A DNA stretch of 46,161 bases from a virus, in the IMG/VR virus record IMGVR_UViG_3300009428_000014, positions 1 through 46,161 of that record. One strand, written 5' to 3'. A program made the position numbers and the translations under genes. Below are positions 34,280-42,527 of this stretch, piece by piece. Below the pieces are notes generated by a model. That model saw only the letters and a program-made list of their open reading frames with translations, ran no database searches and was not told the origin of the DNA. Within the stretch, counting starts at the first letter, position 1; every line of letters begins with the position of its first letter.

Positions 34280-34878
34280 CAATCTAACCTTAGGTTATTG
34301 GCACTATTGTCGTAAAAGTTTGCAACGGATAGAGCAGCTCTATCTGCATCGGCTAATCCACATTTAAACAGAGCAGCAACTAGCTTTTCAATCAAATCGA
34401 ACTCCCCATGAATAATGGCTTGCTGTAAGTGTACTAGCTCTGTGGTATTGGCTAAATTAATACCGGTACCGCCGCAAGAGTCACATTCATAAACATAAAA
34501 CAGCGGCTTAGTATTACCCGCCCCATTACATACCAGGCAACGTGGTAAAAGCCTTATTTTTGTTTTAATGGCTTTATTACTTTGCACCAGTTGGTGAAAT
34601 TGTGATGTAGATAAAACGCCCTCTTTGCAGTAATTATCAAACCGTTGCATGGCTGTTGACTGACGAGCCAGAGCGTTTATTAATCTAGTATTCAATCGCT
34701 CTAACGGTTCAATTCTATGACTATCGGCATTGCCAATAGCGCTATGATCATCAAGCTCATCCTGAATAACTCTAATCGATGAATGCACCCCACAAGCAGC
34801 CTCATGACAGCCAATAGACTCAAGCTGCTCAGCCTCTACGTTAAGTCGAACAACAAGGTCCTTAACAGTATTAATCAT
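34279..34878 (-). CDS. Second Q-like zinc protein (antiterminator family)
   Basis: 199 residues from the ATG at 34878, which overlaps the end of the upstream gene. It has two CxxCxGxG knuckles (RCLVCNGAGNTKP, then CDSCGGTGINL) like the adjacent gene and phage 82-type Q proteins. The N-terminal part differs and is helical. It may be a diverged duplicate of Q with a regulatory function; the assignment rests on the zinc motif and position. Confidence 0.55.
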   Translation of the reverse strand: MINTVKDLVVRLNVEAEQLESIGCHEAACGVHSSIRVIQDELDDHSAIGNADSHRIEPLERLNTRLINALARQSTAMQRFDNYCKEGVLSTSQFHQLVQSNKAIKTKIRLLPRCLVCNGAGNTKPLFYVYECDSCGGTGINLANTTELVHLQQAIIHGEFDLIEKLVAALFKCGLADADRAALSVANFYDNSANNLRLD

Positions 34879-35464
34879 TACTAGCGACTCCAAAATGCTC
34901 ATTTTTAATAATGTTCAGTATTTGGTACCCATAGCGCTCAGCGGCATTCACTTGGTTATACAAATCATCAACAGCATCCATATATAGATCATAAAACACT
35001 TTGCTAAATTGCTCCTGGGTAACCAAAACATTCACCATTGACGAAAACGTACCGGCTAGATTATTTGTCGTGTTTAATCTCACACCGGTGCCAGCACAAT
35101 TAGGGCAGCCACTGTATGCATCATAACGACGAGGTAATCGGTACCCAGTGCCATTACACGCTTTGCAGGTTCTTGAATTACATACTTCGGCAATAACCAT
35201 CAACGCCAAGGCATTCGCCGCTTTTGGCTTTAAGTTTTCAGTAACAAACCTTGCCGACAATGCTGAAATCAGAGTGTTTTTCATATCAATATCATCATTC
35301 ACTCTGGTTTCTAATACTCTGGCACCAATCGGAAATTTACCTTGGATCATAGCAATAACCCCTATTGCGTCATCTTTACTAAACACACCAAACCCACCCA
35401 TAACGGCCGCGATATCGAGCGACTTAGGTGAAATCAAACAAAATAATCGCTCAATTGATACCAT
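34871..35464 (-). CDS. Q: Late antitermination protein (phage 82 Q-like)
   Basis: 197 residues, with AAGGA seven bases before the ATG. The N-terminus (LISPKSLDIAAVMGGFG, then AIGVIAMIQGKFPIGARVLE) resembles phage 82 Q. The centre has two CxxCxGxG knuckles (CKACNGTGYRLPRR, CPNCAGTGVRL). Q proteins modify RNA polymerase at the late promoter to read through terminators, which suits the multiple terminators within the late genes. Confidence 0.72.
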   Translation of the reverse strand: MVSIERLFCLISPKSLDIAAVMGGFGVFSKDDAIGVIAMIQGKFPIGARVLETRVNDDIDMKNTLISALSARFVTENLKPKAANALALMVIAEVCNSRTCKACNGTGYRLPRRYDAYSGCPNCAGTGVRLNTTNNLAGTFSSMVNVLVTQEQFSKVFYDLYMDAVDDLYNQVNAAERYGYQILNIIKNEHFGVASND

Positions 35465-35512
35465 CTAAAAATCCTTATTAAGCACAAGCTTTAGCGTTGA
35501 AATAACAGATAA

Positions 35513-36010
35513 CTAGCCGAACAATGCAATCAATGCTGCATCACGGGTATCTTCATTACTGCGCCCAGTCCAACCTGTTATCTTATTAAAATAGGCACTA
35601 TTCTTTTTGGCTGCTTTTATAGGCCCACGCAGTGGTTTAACTAGCTTTACCGTTACACCATTATCTTCTAGCAGTTCTTTTATTAATCTGGCAGTGGCTT
35701 TCACTTTGCCCAGGTCTTCTGCAATGCTCATATTCACTCTAGCCTCGGACCCGCTTTGGCTGGGTGCGTGGCCAACAAACTGCAACAATGGGCTTTGTCC
35801 CTTATTAGCCTGCTTTAGCCGCTTAGGGAAAACAGGCTTTTTGTTATCCACATCCTCAAGTAGTACCGTCACCAAGCCTTGTTGATTATCTAAACCCACC
35901 ACATAAGCAATCAATTCACCAAACCCAAGACTCTTAAGAAATACAATTTTTCCATTAACCACTAAGGCCACACCACTTTTCGTCAAATCAGGGTCTATAC
36001 CTATTTTCAT
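35513..36010 (-). CDS. RuvC-like Holliday junction resolvase
   Basis: 165 residues. MKIGIDPDLTKSGVAL gives the first catalytic aspartate, VTVLLEDVDNKKPVFP the glutamate, and SNEDTRDAALIALFG the C-terminal aspartates of the RuvC RNase-H fold. It probably resolves branched DNA during replication or packaging, occupying the place of lambda nin-region RusA (Rap). Confidence 0.85.
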   Translation of the reverse strand: MKIGIDPDLTKSGVALVVNGKIVFLKSLGFGELIAYVVGLDNQQGLVTVLLEDVDNKKPVFPKRLKQANKGQSPLLQFVGHAPSQSGSEARVNMSIAEDLGKVKATARLIKELLEDNGVTVKLVKPLRGPIKAAKKNSAYFNKITGWTGRSNEDTRDAALIALFG

Positions 36011-36013
36011 AAA

Positions 36014-36328
36014 CTAAACACCCCTGAACTTATTGGCTATATCATGTAAATACGTGTTGGCTAATTTTCTACCATTCACTTTGTCGCTTAAAAATAATGA
36101 CTCATACTTTTCTGAAACTTGATGCTTCATCGATGCGGGGATAACCCGCATTTTCTTTAATATCCAAACAATATCTGTTTTGCCTTCGGCATTTTTCTCA
36201 CCACTCCAAAACAACGGGTAATCCTTACGCTCTAACCTATGCGGTTCTTTTTTTGGTGTAGACGATTTAACTTCTTTAATCCCACTGTAAAAATCAGGGG
36301 AATCTTCGCTGAGTTGTTTAAGCGCCAT
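36014..36328 (-). CDS. Small basic protein of the replication operon
   Basis: 104 residues from the ATG at 36328, which follows a GGGGG/GTAAG region and overlaps the DnaC-like gene end. The protein is basic with a tryptophan-rich middle (YPLFWSGEKNAEGKTDIVWI). No family recognised. Confidence 0.55.
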   Translation of the reverse strand: MALKQLSEDSPDFYSGIKEVKSSTPKKEPHRLERKDYPLFWSGEKNAEGKTDIVWILKKMRVIPASMKHQVSEKYESLFLSDKVNGRKLANTYLHDIANKFRGV

Positions 36329-37064
36329 TTTTCTTACGCCCCCTGTAACTAGGCCAGTTAAATGGCACTGCAACACTCACCGCATCTTGAACACGTTGGT
36401 AACCACGTTCACCTAGCAGCTCGTGCAACGCCTTTTGGTTTAGGTTGGTAATAAACCCTGTTGGTCTACGACCGTATAAGCGTTTATCGATAATCCGCGT
36501 TAACCAAAGCACTTCATCGGCGCTACCACGTTGTAAGCCAAGCTCATCAATTACCAGTAGCTGGGGTTTCATAAATTCAGCAATCAGCTTTTCCTCGGTT
36601 AACGATTTATCGCTGTAAGACATACGCAACCGGGCAAACAAATCCATAACGCTGATCAACACCACAGAGTAACGTCTGCGCATTAGCGCATTGGCCATCG
36701 CGCTGGCTAAATGATTTTTTCCCGTGCCTGGCGTACCCAAAAACAAAAAGCCTTTTCCGGTTGCCAATAACTCATCAAACTTATCAACATAACGCTTGGC
36801 GATATCAACGACCCGGCGCTGTTCATCATTTTCAATCACATAATTATCAAACGAGCATTCTAAAAAATGAGTATTCAACCCACTCGAACCCATCAACTTT
36901 TCAATGACACGTTGCTGGTGAGCAGCAGCAGAAGCAATCTCAGACTGTCGTTTCTCAGCAGCAATAAGCTCGCGATCAAACGGTTTAACATTTTCTGGGC
37001 AGCCCATTTTTTTTAATAAACGGTGTAGCTCAGTTGACACTGAAGGCATCGAATTCATGTTCAT
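36318..37064 (-). CDS. DnaC-like helicase loader
   Basis: 248 residues (242 if started at the better spaced ATG at 37058). The AAA+ core has Walker A FLGTPGTGKNHLASA, Walker B QLLVIDELGLQRG and the arginine-type region TGFITNLNQKALHELLGERG. DnaC/IstB-type proteins load the host replicative helicase. The gene overlaps the O-type gene end as ATGA, the common O-P arrangement. Confidence 0.92.
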   Translation of the reverse strand: MNMNSMPSVSTELHRLLKKMGCPENVKPFDRELIAAEKRQSEIASAAAHQQRVIEKLMGSSGLNTHFLECSFDNYVIENDEQRRVVDIAKRYVDKFDELLATGKGFLFLGTPGTGKNHLASAMANALMRRRYSVVLISVMDLFARLRMSYSDKSLTEEKLIAEFMKPQLLVIDELGLQRGSADEVLWLTRIIDKRLYGRRPTGFITNLNQKALHELLGERGYQRVQDAVSVAVPFNWPSYRGRKKNGA

Positions 37065-37978
37065 AGCTCCGTATTAAAATCATTAGCAAAGTCAGCGTAT
37101 GGATTGTGATCAACACTATGTGCAGGAGTGTGCAAAGGGTTAGCTTGTCGATTAACAACTTGAGGAAGTGGCGTCAGCCATGTTTTAGCTCTAATAAACT
37201 TAGTGACACCGAGTACGAATTGACCTGAAGCATTAACGCCCCAGCTTGGGTCCCGCTGTGCTGCTTGGGCTAACCACTCAATGGCGGTTTTACAATCTTG
37301 ATCAGTTAGTTTTTCAGATTTCCATGCAGTCCAAGCGGCTGAATCAGACCCACCCTTGCGGTGAATGGGATATGCTTTAAAAAAGTCATTAAACGACGAT
37401 TTAGCACAAATATCTTTTTGTCTTTCTTTTGTAGTATTGTCTTTCTTTTGTGGGGGTCTAGATTGACATATTTTACTGTCTAAACTGACAGTGCCATTGT
37501 TCAGATTGACAGGTTTTACTGTCTGTTTAGACAGGTCGGATATGTTAGCGAGTTTAGGTTTTTTAGTGAATTCAGGTTTACCTTCCCACTCTGACACAAT
37601 GTTATTAATACCTAACTTCTTACCCTCTTTAATTAAAATATTACGCTTTAAAAGGCCACCAGCAATACGAGAAATATTGTTTGCATCAATGCCTGTCATC
37701 TCTTCAATTTGGCTATACGATATCCAATCAAGCGCTTTACCAAAGCCATAGGTTCTGCGTATCACTGATAGCAATACACGGCTTTCTCTATCGCTCAATT
37801 TTGTCATGCAGAGCTTGTCCACCAGCGTGTTAGACAGTCGTAAATAACCATCATCCAAGTCTGCTTTCACAACGACACCCCGCTCACACTCATTATTACT
37901 ATCAGCAACTGGCCTAAACGGCACAACATTGCTATTCACATCGCTATTGACGCAATCAGCTGTTTTTTGTAACATCAT
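37061..37978 (-). CDS. O-type replication initiator
   Basis: 305 residues. Residues about 40-135 match the phage replication protein O N-terminal winged-helix domain (DGYLRLSNTLVDKLCMTKLS, RESRVLLSVIRRTYGFGKAL, then IDANNISRIAGGLLKRNIL). A C-terminal part (FFKAYPIHRKGGSDSAAWTA) resembles primosomal or DnaT-like domains. It would bind an origin and recruit the DnaC-like protein. Iteron-like repeats are found within the gene, as lambda ori is within O. Confidence 0.88.
   Translation of the reverse strand: MMLQKTADCVNSDVNSNVVPFRPVADSNNECERGVVVKADLDDGYLRLSNTLVDKLCMTKLSDRESRVLLSVIRRTYGFGKALDWISYSQIEEMTGIDANNISRIAGGLLKRNILIKEGKKLGINNIVSEWEGKPEFTKKPKLANISDLSKQTVKPVNLNNGTVSLDSKICQSRPPQKKDNTTKERQKDICAKSSFNDFFKAYPIHRKGGSDSAAWTAWKSEKLTDQDCKTAIEWLAQAAQRDPSWGVNASGQFVLGVTKFIRAKTWLTPLPQVVNRQANPLHTPAHSVDHNPYADFANDFNTEL
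37418..37534. repeat. Iteron-like repeats: candidate replication origin
   Basis: Two 32-bp imperfect direct repeats lie at 37460-37491 and 37503-37534, both with AGATTGACA, then TTTTACTGTCT and a final GACAG. Next to them, a 15-bp pyrimidine-rich sequence (TTGTCTTTCTTTTGT) occurs exactly twice at 37418-37432 and 37437-37451. All are inside the O-type gene, in line with a lambda-style origin of iterons next to an easily melted tract. Confidence 0.65.
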
Positions 37979-38016
37979 TAAACCTCTACGGTATTAAGCC
38001 CACGGCCTCCACAGCT

Positions 38017-38223
38017 CTAGTGGGCTTTCTTATTTTGTATACTTAATAAATCGATTGAACATCCCGCCTCAACTAACAGAACTGCAATACCAGTTGAACT
38101 GGTTGTGGGGCACGTCCTCACCACTGCGGCTATGGCATCTATTTGCTGCTGACGCGATATACGGTCAAATGCTTCTTTTTCTTCTGGTGTTTCAATCAAA
38201 CTGTTATCACTTAATTGAGCCAT
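38017..38223 (-). CDS. Small early protein, unrecognised
   Basis: 68 residues with an acidic N-terminus (LIETPEEKEAFDRISRQQQI) and a mildly hydrophobic C-terminal part. GGAT lies a few bases before the ATG. No family recognised. Confidence 0.5.
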   Translation of the reverse strand: MAQLSDNSLIETPEEKEAFDRISRQQQIDAIAAVVRTCPTTSSTGIAVLLVEAGCSIDLLSIQNKKAH

Positions 38224-38289
38224 TACGTTTTATCCTTTAATGTAGGCAGTGATACCGGCCTTAAAGTTGTAAGCTAGCCTTACAGGTTG

Positions 38290-38330
38290 CTCATTTAATG
38301 TTTTACTTATCACTTAAGTGATTTAAGTTG
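38290..38330. repeat. Palindromic motif shared with 18187-18212
   Basis: The site around 38305-38327 contains CACTTAAGTG within TTTACTTATCA-(C/G)-TTAAGTGATTT. A near-identical copy with one mismatch lies past the capsid gene at 18190-18212. Neither is coding. It may be a binding site for a host or phage protein. Confidence 0.4.
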
Positions 38331-38331
38331 A

Positions 38332-38529
38332 TCATCGCAGTTTCCCGTTTATCACTAATCGTTCATGGTCATGACGGCAATCGGCATCACAAAAATGACT
38401 ATTAGGCCCAACAGGCTCAATGCAGTAATGACAAAACCCATTAAATGGCAATACAGGCTTACGCACTTGTAATGCCGCAGCAAAATGAAGATCGGCTTCT
38501 TTAGCGGCATCATCGGCAGCATCACTCAT
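38332..38529 (-). CDS. Small zinc-finger-type protein
   Basis: 65 residues. Cysteines and histidines (GFCHYCIEPVGPNSHFCDAD, then CRHDHERLV) suggest a treble-clef zinc knuckle found in small phage proteins. The start overlaps the stop of the CII-family gene (ATGA). Confidence 0.6.
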   Translation of the reverse strand: MSDAADDAAKEADLHFAAALQVRKPVLPFNGFCHYCIEPVGPNSHFCDADCRHDHERLVINGKLR

Positions 38530-39092
38530 GCGGTCACCTTGACTGAAACATCTGAATTAATGCCGGGGTTGAATTTCACGGTATTGAGTTTTGCGGTAGT
38601 CGCTTGGTTAGATGTTGGCAATTCACGCACTTGGCTGCTTACTACTGCCTTTAGTGACAACACCTCACGAACGGTATTGGTTAACTCACGCCCAATAGAT
38701 TCAAATTCATCATGAGTAATAACACCATCAGCCCGTGATGCTCTAATTTCAGCTAACGCCATGCCCATTTGCTCACTAATTTTAAGCAGCTGATCACTTA
38801 ACTCTTCATCGCAATTAACGGCCTCTGGTAGCTTTACAAATACCCCGCCACGCTGGCTACACCACGCACTTAATATGCGGTCATCATTAGCAATCTCGGT
38901 GAGGTGAACAGCATCACGCAAGTACAAATGATTGCTGTCGTTCTCTGGGTTTAATTTGTTGTACATAACACCAGGTTGTTGAAACAGCGTGTTAGCTAAC
39001 TTATCAACACCAAACTCATGACCCAGCGCATGGGCCGCATAGAGAGGATCAGTACATGAAAGGGTTTTGCGCTTTAATGTGCGAGTTGTCAT
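38526..39092 (-). CDS. CII-family phage regulatory protein (CP76-like)
   Basis: 188 residues from the ATG at 39092. DPLYAAHALGHEFGVDKLAN followed by PGVMYNKLNPENDSNHLYLR and an N-terminal helix-turn-helix-like pattern match the phage_CII_2 (CP76) regulator family. It follows cro directly, as cII does in lambda, and probably influences the lysis-lysogeny choice. The C-terminal half is helical. Confidence 0.8.
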   Translation of the reverse strand: MTTRTLKRKTLSCTDPLYAAHALGHEFGVDKLANTLFQQPGVMYNKLNPENDSNHLYLRDAVHLTEIANDDRILSAWCSQRGGVFVKLPEAVNCDEELSDQLLKISEQMGMALAEIRASRADGVITHDEFESIGRELTNTVREVLSLKAVVSSQVRELPTSNQATTAKLNTVKFNPGINSDVSVKVTA

Positions 39093-39109
39093 CAGTGTGT
39101 ATATCCTTC

Positions 39110-39328
39110 TTAACAACGACTAGAAACGTCAATTTTTTGAGACAAAGGTGGTTCAATAACTTTGTTAGGATGAACTGTTAACTGGCCCTTAGTTAATAGC
39201 TCAATTTGAAATGCGCGTAACTCAGGAACGTCTTCGCCCCATTGAGATATTGATGACTTATGAAGTCCTAACGCATTAGCTAACTTTGTGCTTGAACCAA
39301 AATAGTTGATAGCAACTTTCTTTTTCAT
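39110..39328 (-). CDS. cro: Cro-like repressor
   Basis: 72 residues from the ATG at 39328, with GAGG close upstream; longer starts add a non-conserved leader. The N-terminal helix-turn-helix (VAINYFGSSTKLANALGLHK, then SSISQWGEDVPELRAFQ) is the Cro/YdaS type. It is divergent from cI across the operator region and would repress cI for lytic growth. Confidence 0.87.
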   Translation of the reverse strand: MKKKVAINYFGSSTKLANALGLHKSSISQWGEDVPELRAFQIELLTKGQLTVHPNKVIEPPLSQKIDVSSRC

Positions 39329-39349
39329 AATTAACCTCAAAAACCCACA

Positions 39350-39432
39350 GTTTACATAATTAGACAAAAGTTTAGATCAATAAACTTATCTTGTACAGGA
39401 CTTTAAACTTAAAAAGGTTTAGATTGCTTAAC
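39350..39432. promoter_or_regulatory. cI-cro operator region (oR-like, three sites)
   Basis: The site AAGTTTA-N6-TAAACTT is perfect at 39368-39387. Weaker copies of GTTTA-N6-TAAAC lie at 39350-39365 (GTTTA/TAGAC) and 39417-39432 (GTTTA/TTAAC), the last ending directly before the cI start. A leftward promoter for cro is suggested by TTGATC and TATGTA separated by 16 bp. A rightward -10 (TAAACT at 39404-39409) could serve cI, giving a short leader. This is lambda oR logic. Confidence 0.75.
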
Positions 39433-40149
39433 ATGAACATATCCGAACGAATTAAAAAACAGATGAAAGCCTTAGGTTTAAAATCTGTAGACTTAGTAAA
39501 ACAAACAGGTGCATCTAAAGGTGCTATTAGCAATTGGGTAAATGGAACAACTAATCCATCCGGTGAAAACCTAATTAACTTAGCTAAATGTCTAAAACGA
39601 TCACCATCATGGCTTCTAAATGGCGAAGAAGATAAGCAGAAAAATACTGAACGAGATTCGAATGCAGACTGGCATGCTGGTTTTGAACTATGGGATAGCA
39701 ATACCTTATTAAGAGATGATGAAGTAGCCCTGCCTTTCTTTAGAGAAGTTGAATTGGCCGCAGGTAATGGTTCTAGCTTTGTGCAAGAAAATGGTGGTTA
39801 TAAGTTACGATTTGCTAAATCAACGCTTAAAAAAAGCAATGTCGAACCGGAGAACGCCGCATGTGTAACCGTGTCAGGTAATAGTATGCTGCCAGTGTTA
39901 CGCCCTGGTACAACCGTAGGAATAGATACCAGTAAAAAAATGATCATGGATGGAGAAATGTATGCAATTGATCATGATGGCATGCTACGGGTTAAAATGC
40001 TTTACCGAGTACCAGGTGGCGGCATTCGTATCAAAAGTTATAACAACGATGAGTTTCCAGACGAGTTTGTTTCATTAGATGAAATGAAACACATTAAAGT
40101 AATAGGTTGGGTTTTTTGGTGGTCTGTGCTAAATGTTTGGAACAATTAA
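39433..40149 (+). CDS. cI: CI-like repressor (HTH plus S24 peptidase)
   Basis: 238 residues from the ATG at 39433, where homology begins. The helix-turn-helix is SVDLVKQTGASKGAISNWVN. The C-terminal LexA/CI peptidase has the serine in VSGNSMLPVLRPG and the lysine in MLRVKMLYR; ELAAGNGSSF holds a likely Ala-Gly cleavage point. It would maintain lysogeny and be inactivated through RecA. No Shine-Dalgarno is visible and the leader is short, as for lambda cI mRNA from pRM. Confidence 0.94.
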   Translation: MNISERIKKQMKALGLKSVDLVKQTGASKGAISNWVNGTTNPSGENLINLAKCLKRSPSWLLNGEEDKQKNTERDSNADWHAGFELWDSNTLLRDDEVALPFFREVELAAGNGSSFVQENGGYKLRFAKSTLKKSNVEPENAACVTVSGNSMLPVLRPGTTVGIDTSKKMIMDGEMYAIDHDGMLRVKMLYRVPGGGIRIKSYNNDEFPDEFVSLDEMKHIKVIGWVFWWSVLNVWNN

Positions 40150-40173
40150 TAGTTATATGTATGGGGTTAAACA

Positions 40174-40596
40174 ATGAGACTACTCGTATTATCAATAATA
40201 CTGTTTATGATCAGCGGTTGTGCAACATCACAAGTTAGCTTCAATAAAGCCAAAAGCGTTCCAGAAGATAGAATATTATTAAAAACAGAAGGTAAATATC
40301 AATTTACCGTTATCCGAGATGAGGGTTGGACTGGCAGCGGCTGTTATGCAGACCTTTATATCGATGAACAACTTGCTGCTAAATTTGAGTCAGGTGAAAA
40401 AGCAACGTTTATGACAAATGAGAATAGAGTCATGCTAAAAGTGGCTAACTCAGGCGCGGCACTTTGCTCATTTGATGGAGGTACAAACTACTACGAAGCC
40501 TTTCTTGAAGTAGATAATCATAAAATATACAGAATTCATATCAACTATGACGGTGCAGGACTACAAATATTAGCTGGCGGTATTTATAAAAACTAA
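40174..40596 (+). CDS. Small lipoprotein downstream of cI
   Basis: 140 residues. MRLLVLSIILFMISGC is a lipoprotein signal with the lipobox ISGC. The mature domain is beta-rich (YQFTVIRDEGWTGSGCYADL, then ILAGGIYKN at the end). It follows cI by 24 bp and could be expressed in the lysogen. Surface lipoproteins from prophages often mask receptors or block injection, but the family here is not recognised as such. Confidence 0.68.
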   Translation: MRLLVLSIILFMISGCATSQVSFNKAKSVPEDRILLKTEGKYQFTVIRDEGWTGSGCYADLYIDEQLAAKFESGEKATFMTNENRVMLKVANSGAALCSFDGGTNYYEAFLEVDNHKIYRIHINYDGAGLQILAGGIYKN

Positions 40597-40611
40597 AGGA
40601 ATAACCATAAC

Positions 40612-40932
40612 ATGGACGATAAAAAAATCTATCTTGAGATCACTGATTCTCAGTATCAAGCATTAGCCAAAAAGAAACTTGCTGACGTTATTACACTATA
40701 CGATGCTGTTAATAGCTTAAAAGATACATATCCAGACAAAGCGGCTTTTTTGGATAAATTCCTCTCAAATGAAACTGTAGACATTATCTATCATGGCGGT
40801 TCAACCCCTGGTTCCACACGTAGGGTTATTTTGCAAAAAATTAACCTTAACGGGTCTTTTAGTGCCTTTTGTATCGAATCTGATGCGTCTAAATCCTTTA
40901 AATTAGAAAGGGCTGAGCTTGTAGGACAATAA
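40612..40932 (+). CDS. Small protein with WYL-like C-terminal region
   Basis: 106 residues, with AAGGA before the ATG. The C-terminal half (STRRVILQKINLNGSFSAFC, then KSFKLERAELV) has the strand order and spacing of the ligand-binding part of WYL domains. There is no helix-turn-helix. It may bind a small ligand or nucleic acid; assignment is tentative. Confidence 0.5.
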   Translation: MDDKKIYLEITDSQYQALAKKKLADVITLYDAVNSLKDTYPDKAAFLDKFLSNETVDIIYHGGSTPGSTRRVILQKINLNGSFSAFCIESDASKSFKLERAELVGQ

Positions 40933-40987
40933 ATAAGATTTGCGACTTAATGAATCAGAATACTAGTTTATTACAATAAGAGAAAGC

Positions 40988-41851
40988 ATGGTTATGGAAA
41001 ACAAAACAAAGTACGCTTTTCAAATTTCTTACGACACTCTCGAAACAGCAAACCACACCATCGATGCTGAAAAGCTAGGTGAATCTATTGTTAGTATGTC
41101 TAAAGTACTTAAAAACACTAACAAACTATTAAATGGTGAAGAATCAGAATTAAGCCTTGAAGTTAAAGCACATACTGAAGGTTCATTTGTTATTGAGTTT
41201 GTTTCATATTTATCTTCTGTCGATATCAACCCAATGTCTATACTTGGGTTTATGGGCGCAACAGGCCCAGCAATAACAGTTATAGGTGCATTAAAACAGT
41301 TACGTTCAAGAAAAATTATCATGGTGGAGCAAGCTGAAGGTGGCATGTCAGTTTTAAAACTCAGTGACGATACAAATTTAACACTACCGTCTGCAGTCGC
41401 GGAATTAGTAGCAAACAAGCATGTTCGCGACGGTTTTGACACTATCATTAAAGCGCCTTTAGAGGGGACGACGAATGCTAAGTTTATAATTAATGATGAA
41501 CAAGGCATTGAGATTGAAACTGTAACTGACGAGGAATCTCAAGACTTTAAAACTATAGCTAAAAATGTGATCGAAGAAGTTACCGAAGAAACTGAACGAA
41601 AAGAGGTTTATTTTACCAAAGTTAATTTCGAAAGTTCAACCGGTTGGCAAATCCGCTTGCCTGATGATTCACTTGTTGCCGTTACAATGAAAGATGAACG
41701 ATTTACCGAGCGAGTGAATAAACAAGACGAGAAATTTTCCAAAACTGCATTATTTTCTGTAAGATTAAAAACAATTAAAACACATCGACACGGCACATCT
41801 CCGACATACAAACGAGAGCTGCTAGAGGTCGTAAGACAACGCAGCAAGTAG
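40988..41851 (+). CDS. Cytosolic accessory protein in rex-like position
   Basis: 287 residues; an ATG two codons in is equally possible. The N-terminus (YAFQISYDTLETANHTIDAE, LGESIVSMSKVL) resembles DUF7946-type proteins. A hydrophobic or glycine-rich stretch (SILGFMGATGPAITVIGALK) is near residue 90; the C-terminal part is soluble. Two short membrane-protein genes follow, giving a soluble-plus-membrane set at the place of lambda rexAB. Function unknown. Confidence 0.55.
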   Translation: MVMENKTKYAFQISYDTLETANHTIDAEKLGESIVSMSKVLKNTNKLLNGEESELSLEVKAHTEGSFVIEFVSYLSSVDINPMSILGFMGATGPAITVIGALKQLRSRKIIMVEQAEGGMSVLKLSDDTNLTLPSAVAELVANKHVRDGFDTIIKAPLEGTTNAKFIINDEQGIEIETVTDEESQDFKTIAKNVIEEVTEETERKEVYFTKVNFESSTGWQIRLPDDSLVAVTMKDERFTERVNKQDEKFSKTALFSVRLKTIKTHRHGTSPTYKRELLEVVRQRSK

Positions 41852-41872
41852 TATTACTGTATTGGACACAAA

Positions 41873-42118
41873 ATGACAGACTATGAAGCGTACATCAAAT
41901 TATTGATGATGTTAGGTTTAATACTCTCTATGCCGTTTTTTTATCGTTTATGTTTTTTGCTCGGGAAATTATTTATTATCAAATTTTTCCCACCCAAATT
42001 CTTAACTATTGAAGTAGAACATATCGATGGCTCTATTGAACTTAAAAAAGTAAGAATTGCAGATAACGAAGCACTTGTGAATGCCATACTTCACTCAACA
42101 GGAAGGCGGTACTCATGA
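41873..42118 (+). CDS. Small membrane protein
   Basis: 81 residues. Two close hydrophobic segments (LLMMLGLILSMPFFYRLCFL and the following KLFIIKFF) are followed by a soluble tail (IEVEHIDGSIELKKVRIADN). It overlaps the next gene as ATGA, so the two are coupled. Confidence 0.58.
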   Translation: MTDYEAYIKLLMMLGLILSMPFFYRLCFLLGKLFIIKFFPPKFLTIEVEHIDGSIELKKVRIADNEALVNAILHSTGRRYS

Positions 42119-42492
42119 GTGAAGTTGATTCGAATAAAATTGATTCACCAACAATTGCGACAGCGGGTTTATCGGCTGTTGCAGTTGCGTTGGTGCAATT
42201 AGGTTTTCCAAATGATGCAGATGCTGCAATCAGAGGCATTTTATCTACCGGAGTACCTCTATGCGTTGGAGCCATTGTCTACATGGCGCAATGGGTATTC
42301 GTTCGCTGGGGCTTCAAGCCCATAAAAGTAATGGAAGCTGAGAAAAACTTAATTAGCTCCATTTCCTTTCTAGAAGAACAAATTGCTAACGCTAAGAAAG
42401 CAAAAAGAGATTCCACAACTTTAGAAAGTAAACTGACCAATACAATCCTTGCCAGAGCCAACCTTTATGAGAATGGGATCGGTAAAAAGTAA
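42115..42492 (+). CDS. Membrane protein with coiled-coil tail
   Basis: 125 residues. Two hydrophobic segments (AGLSAVAVALVQLGF; GVPLCVGAIVYMAQWVFVRW) are followed by a charged helix (KNLISSISFLEEQIANAKKA). This is a holin-like topology, but its place in the cI operon speaks for a lysogen function such as an exclusion channel or scaffold. AGGAAGGCGG lies upstream of the ATG. Confidence 0.6.
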   Translation: MSEVDSNKIDSPTIATAGLSAVAVALVQLGFPNDADAAIRGILSTGVPLCVGAIVYMAQWVFVRWGFKPIKVMEAEKNLISSISFLEEQIANAKKAKRDSTTLESKLTNTILARANLYENGIGKK

Positions 42493-42508
42493 AAGTAAAA
42501 GTATATTT

Positions 42509-42527
42509 ACCGCTTCGGCGGTTTTTT
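42509..42527 (+). terminator. Intrinsic terminator ending the cI-side operon
   Basis: A 5-bp GC-rich stem (ACCGC / GCGGT) with a TTCG tetraloop is followed by UUUUU. It ends the plus-strand genes 40174-42492 before the pL-like promoter. Confidence 0.85.
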
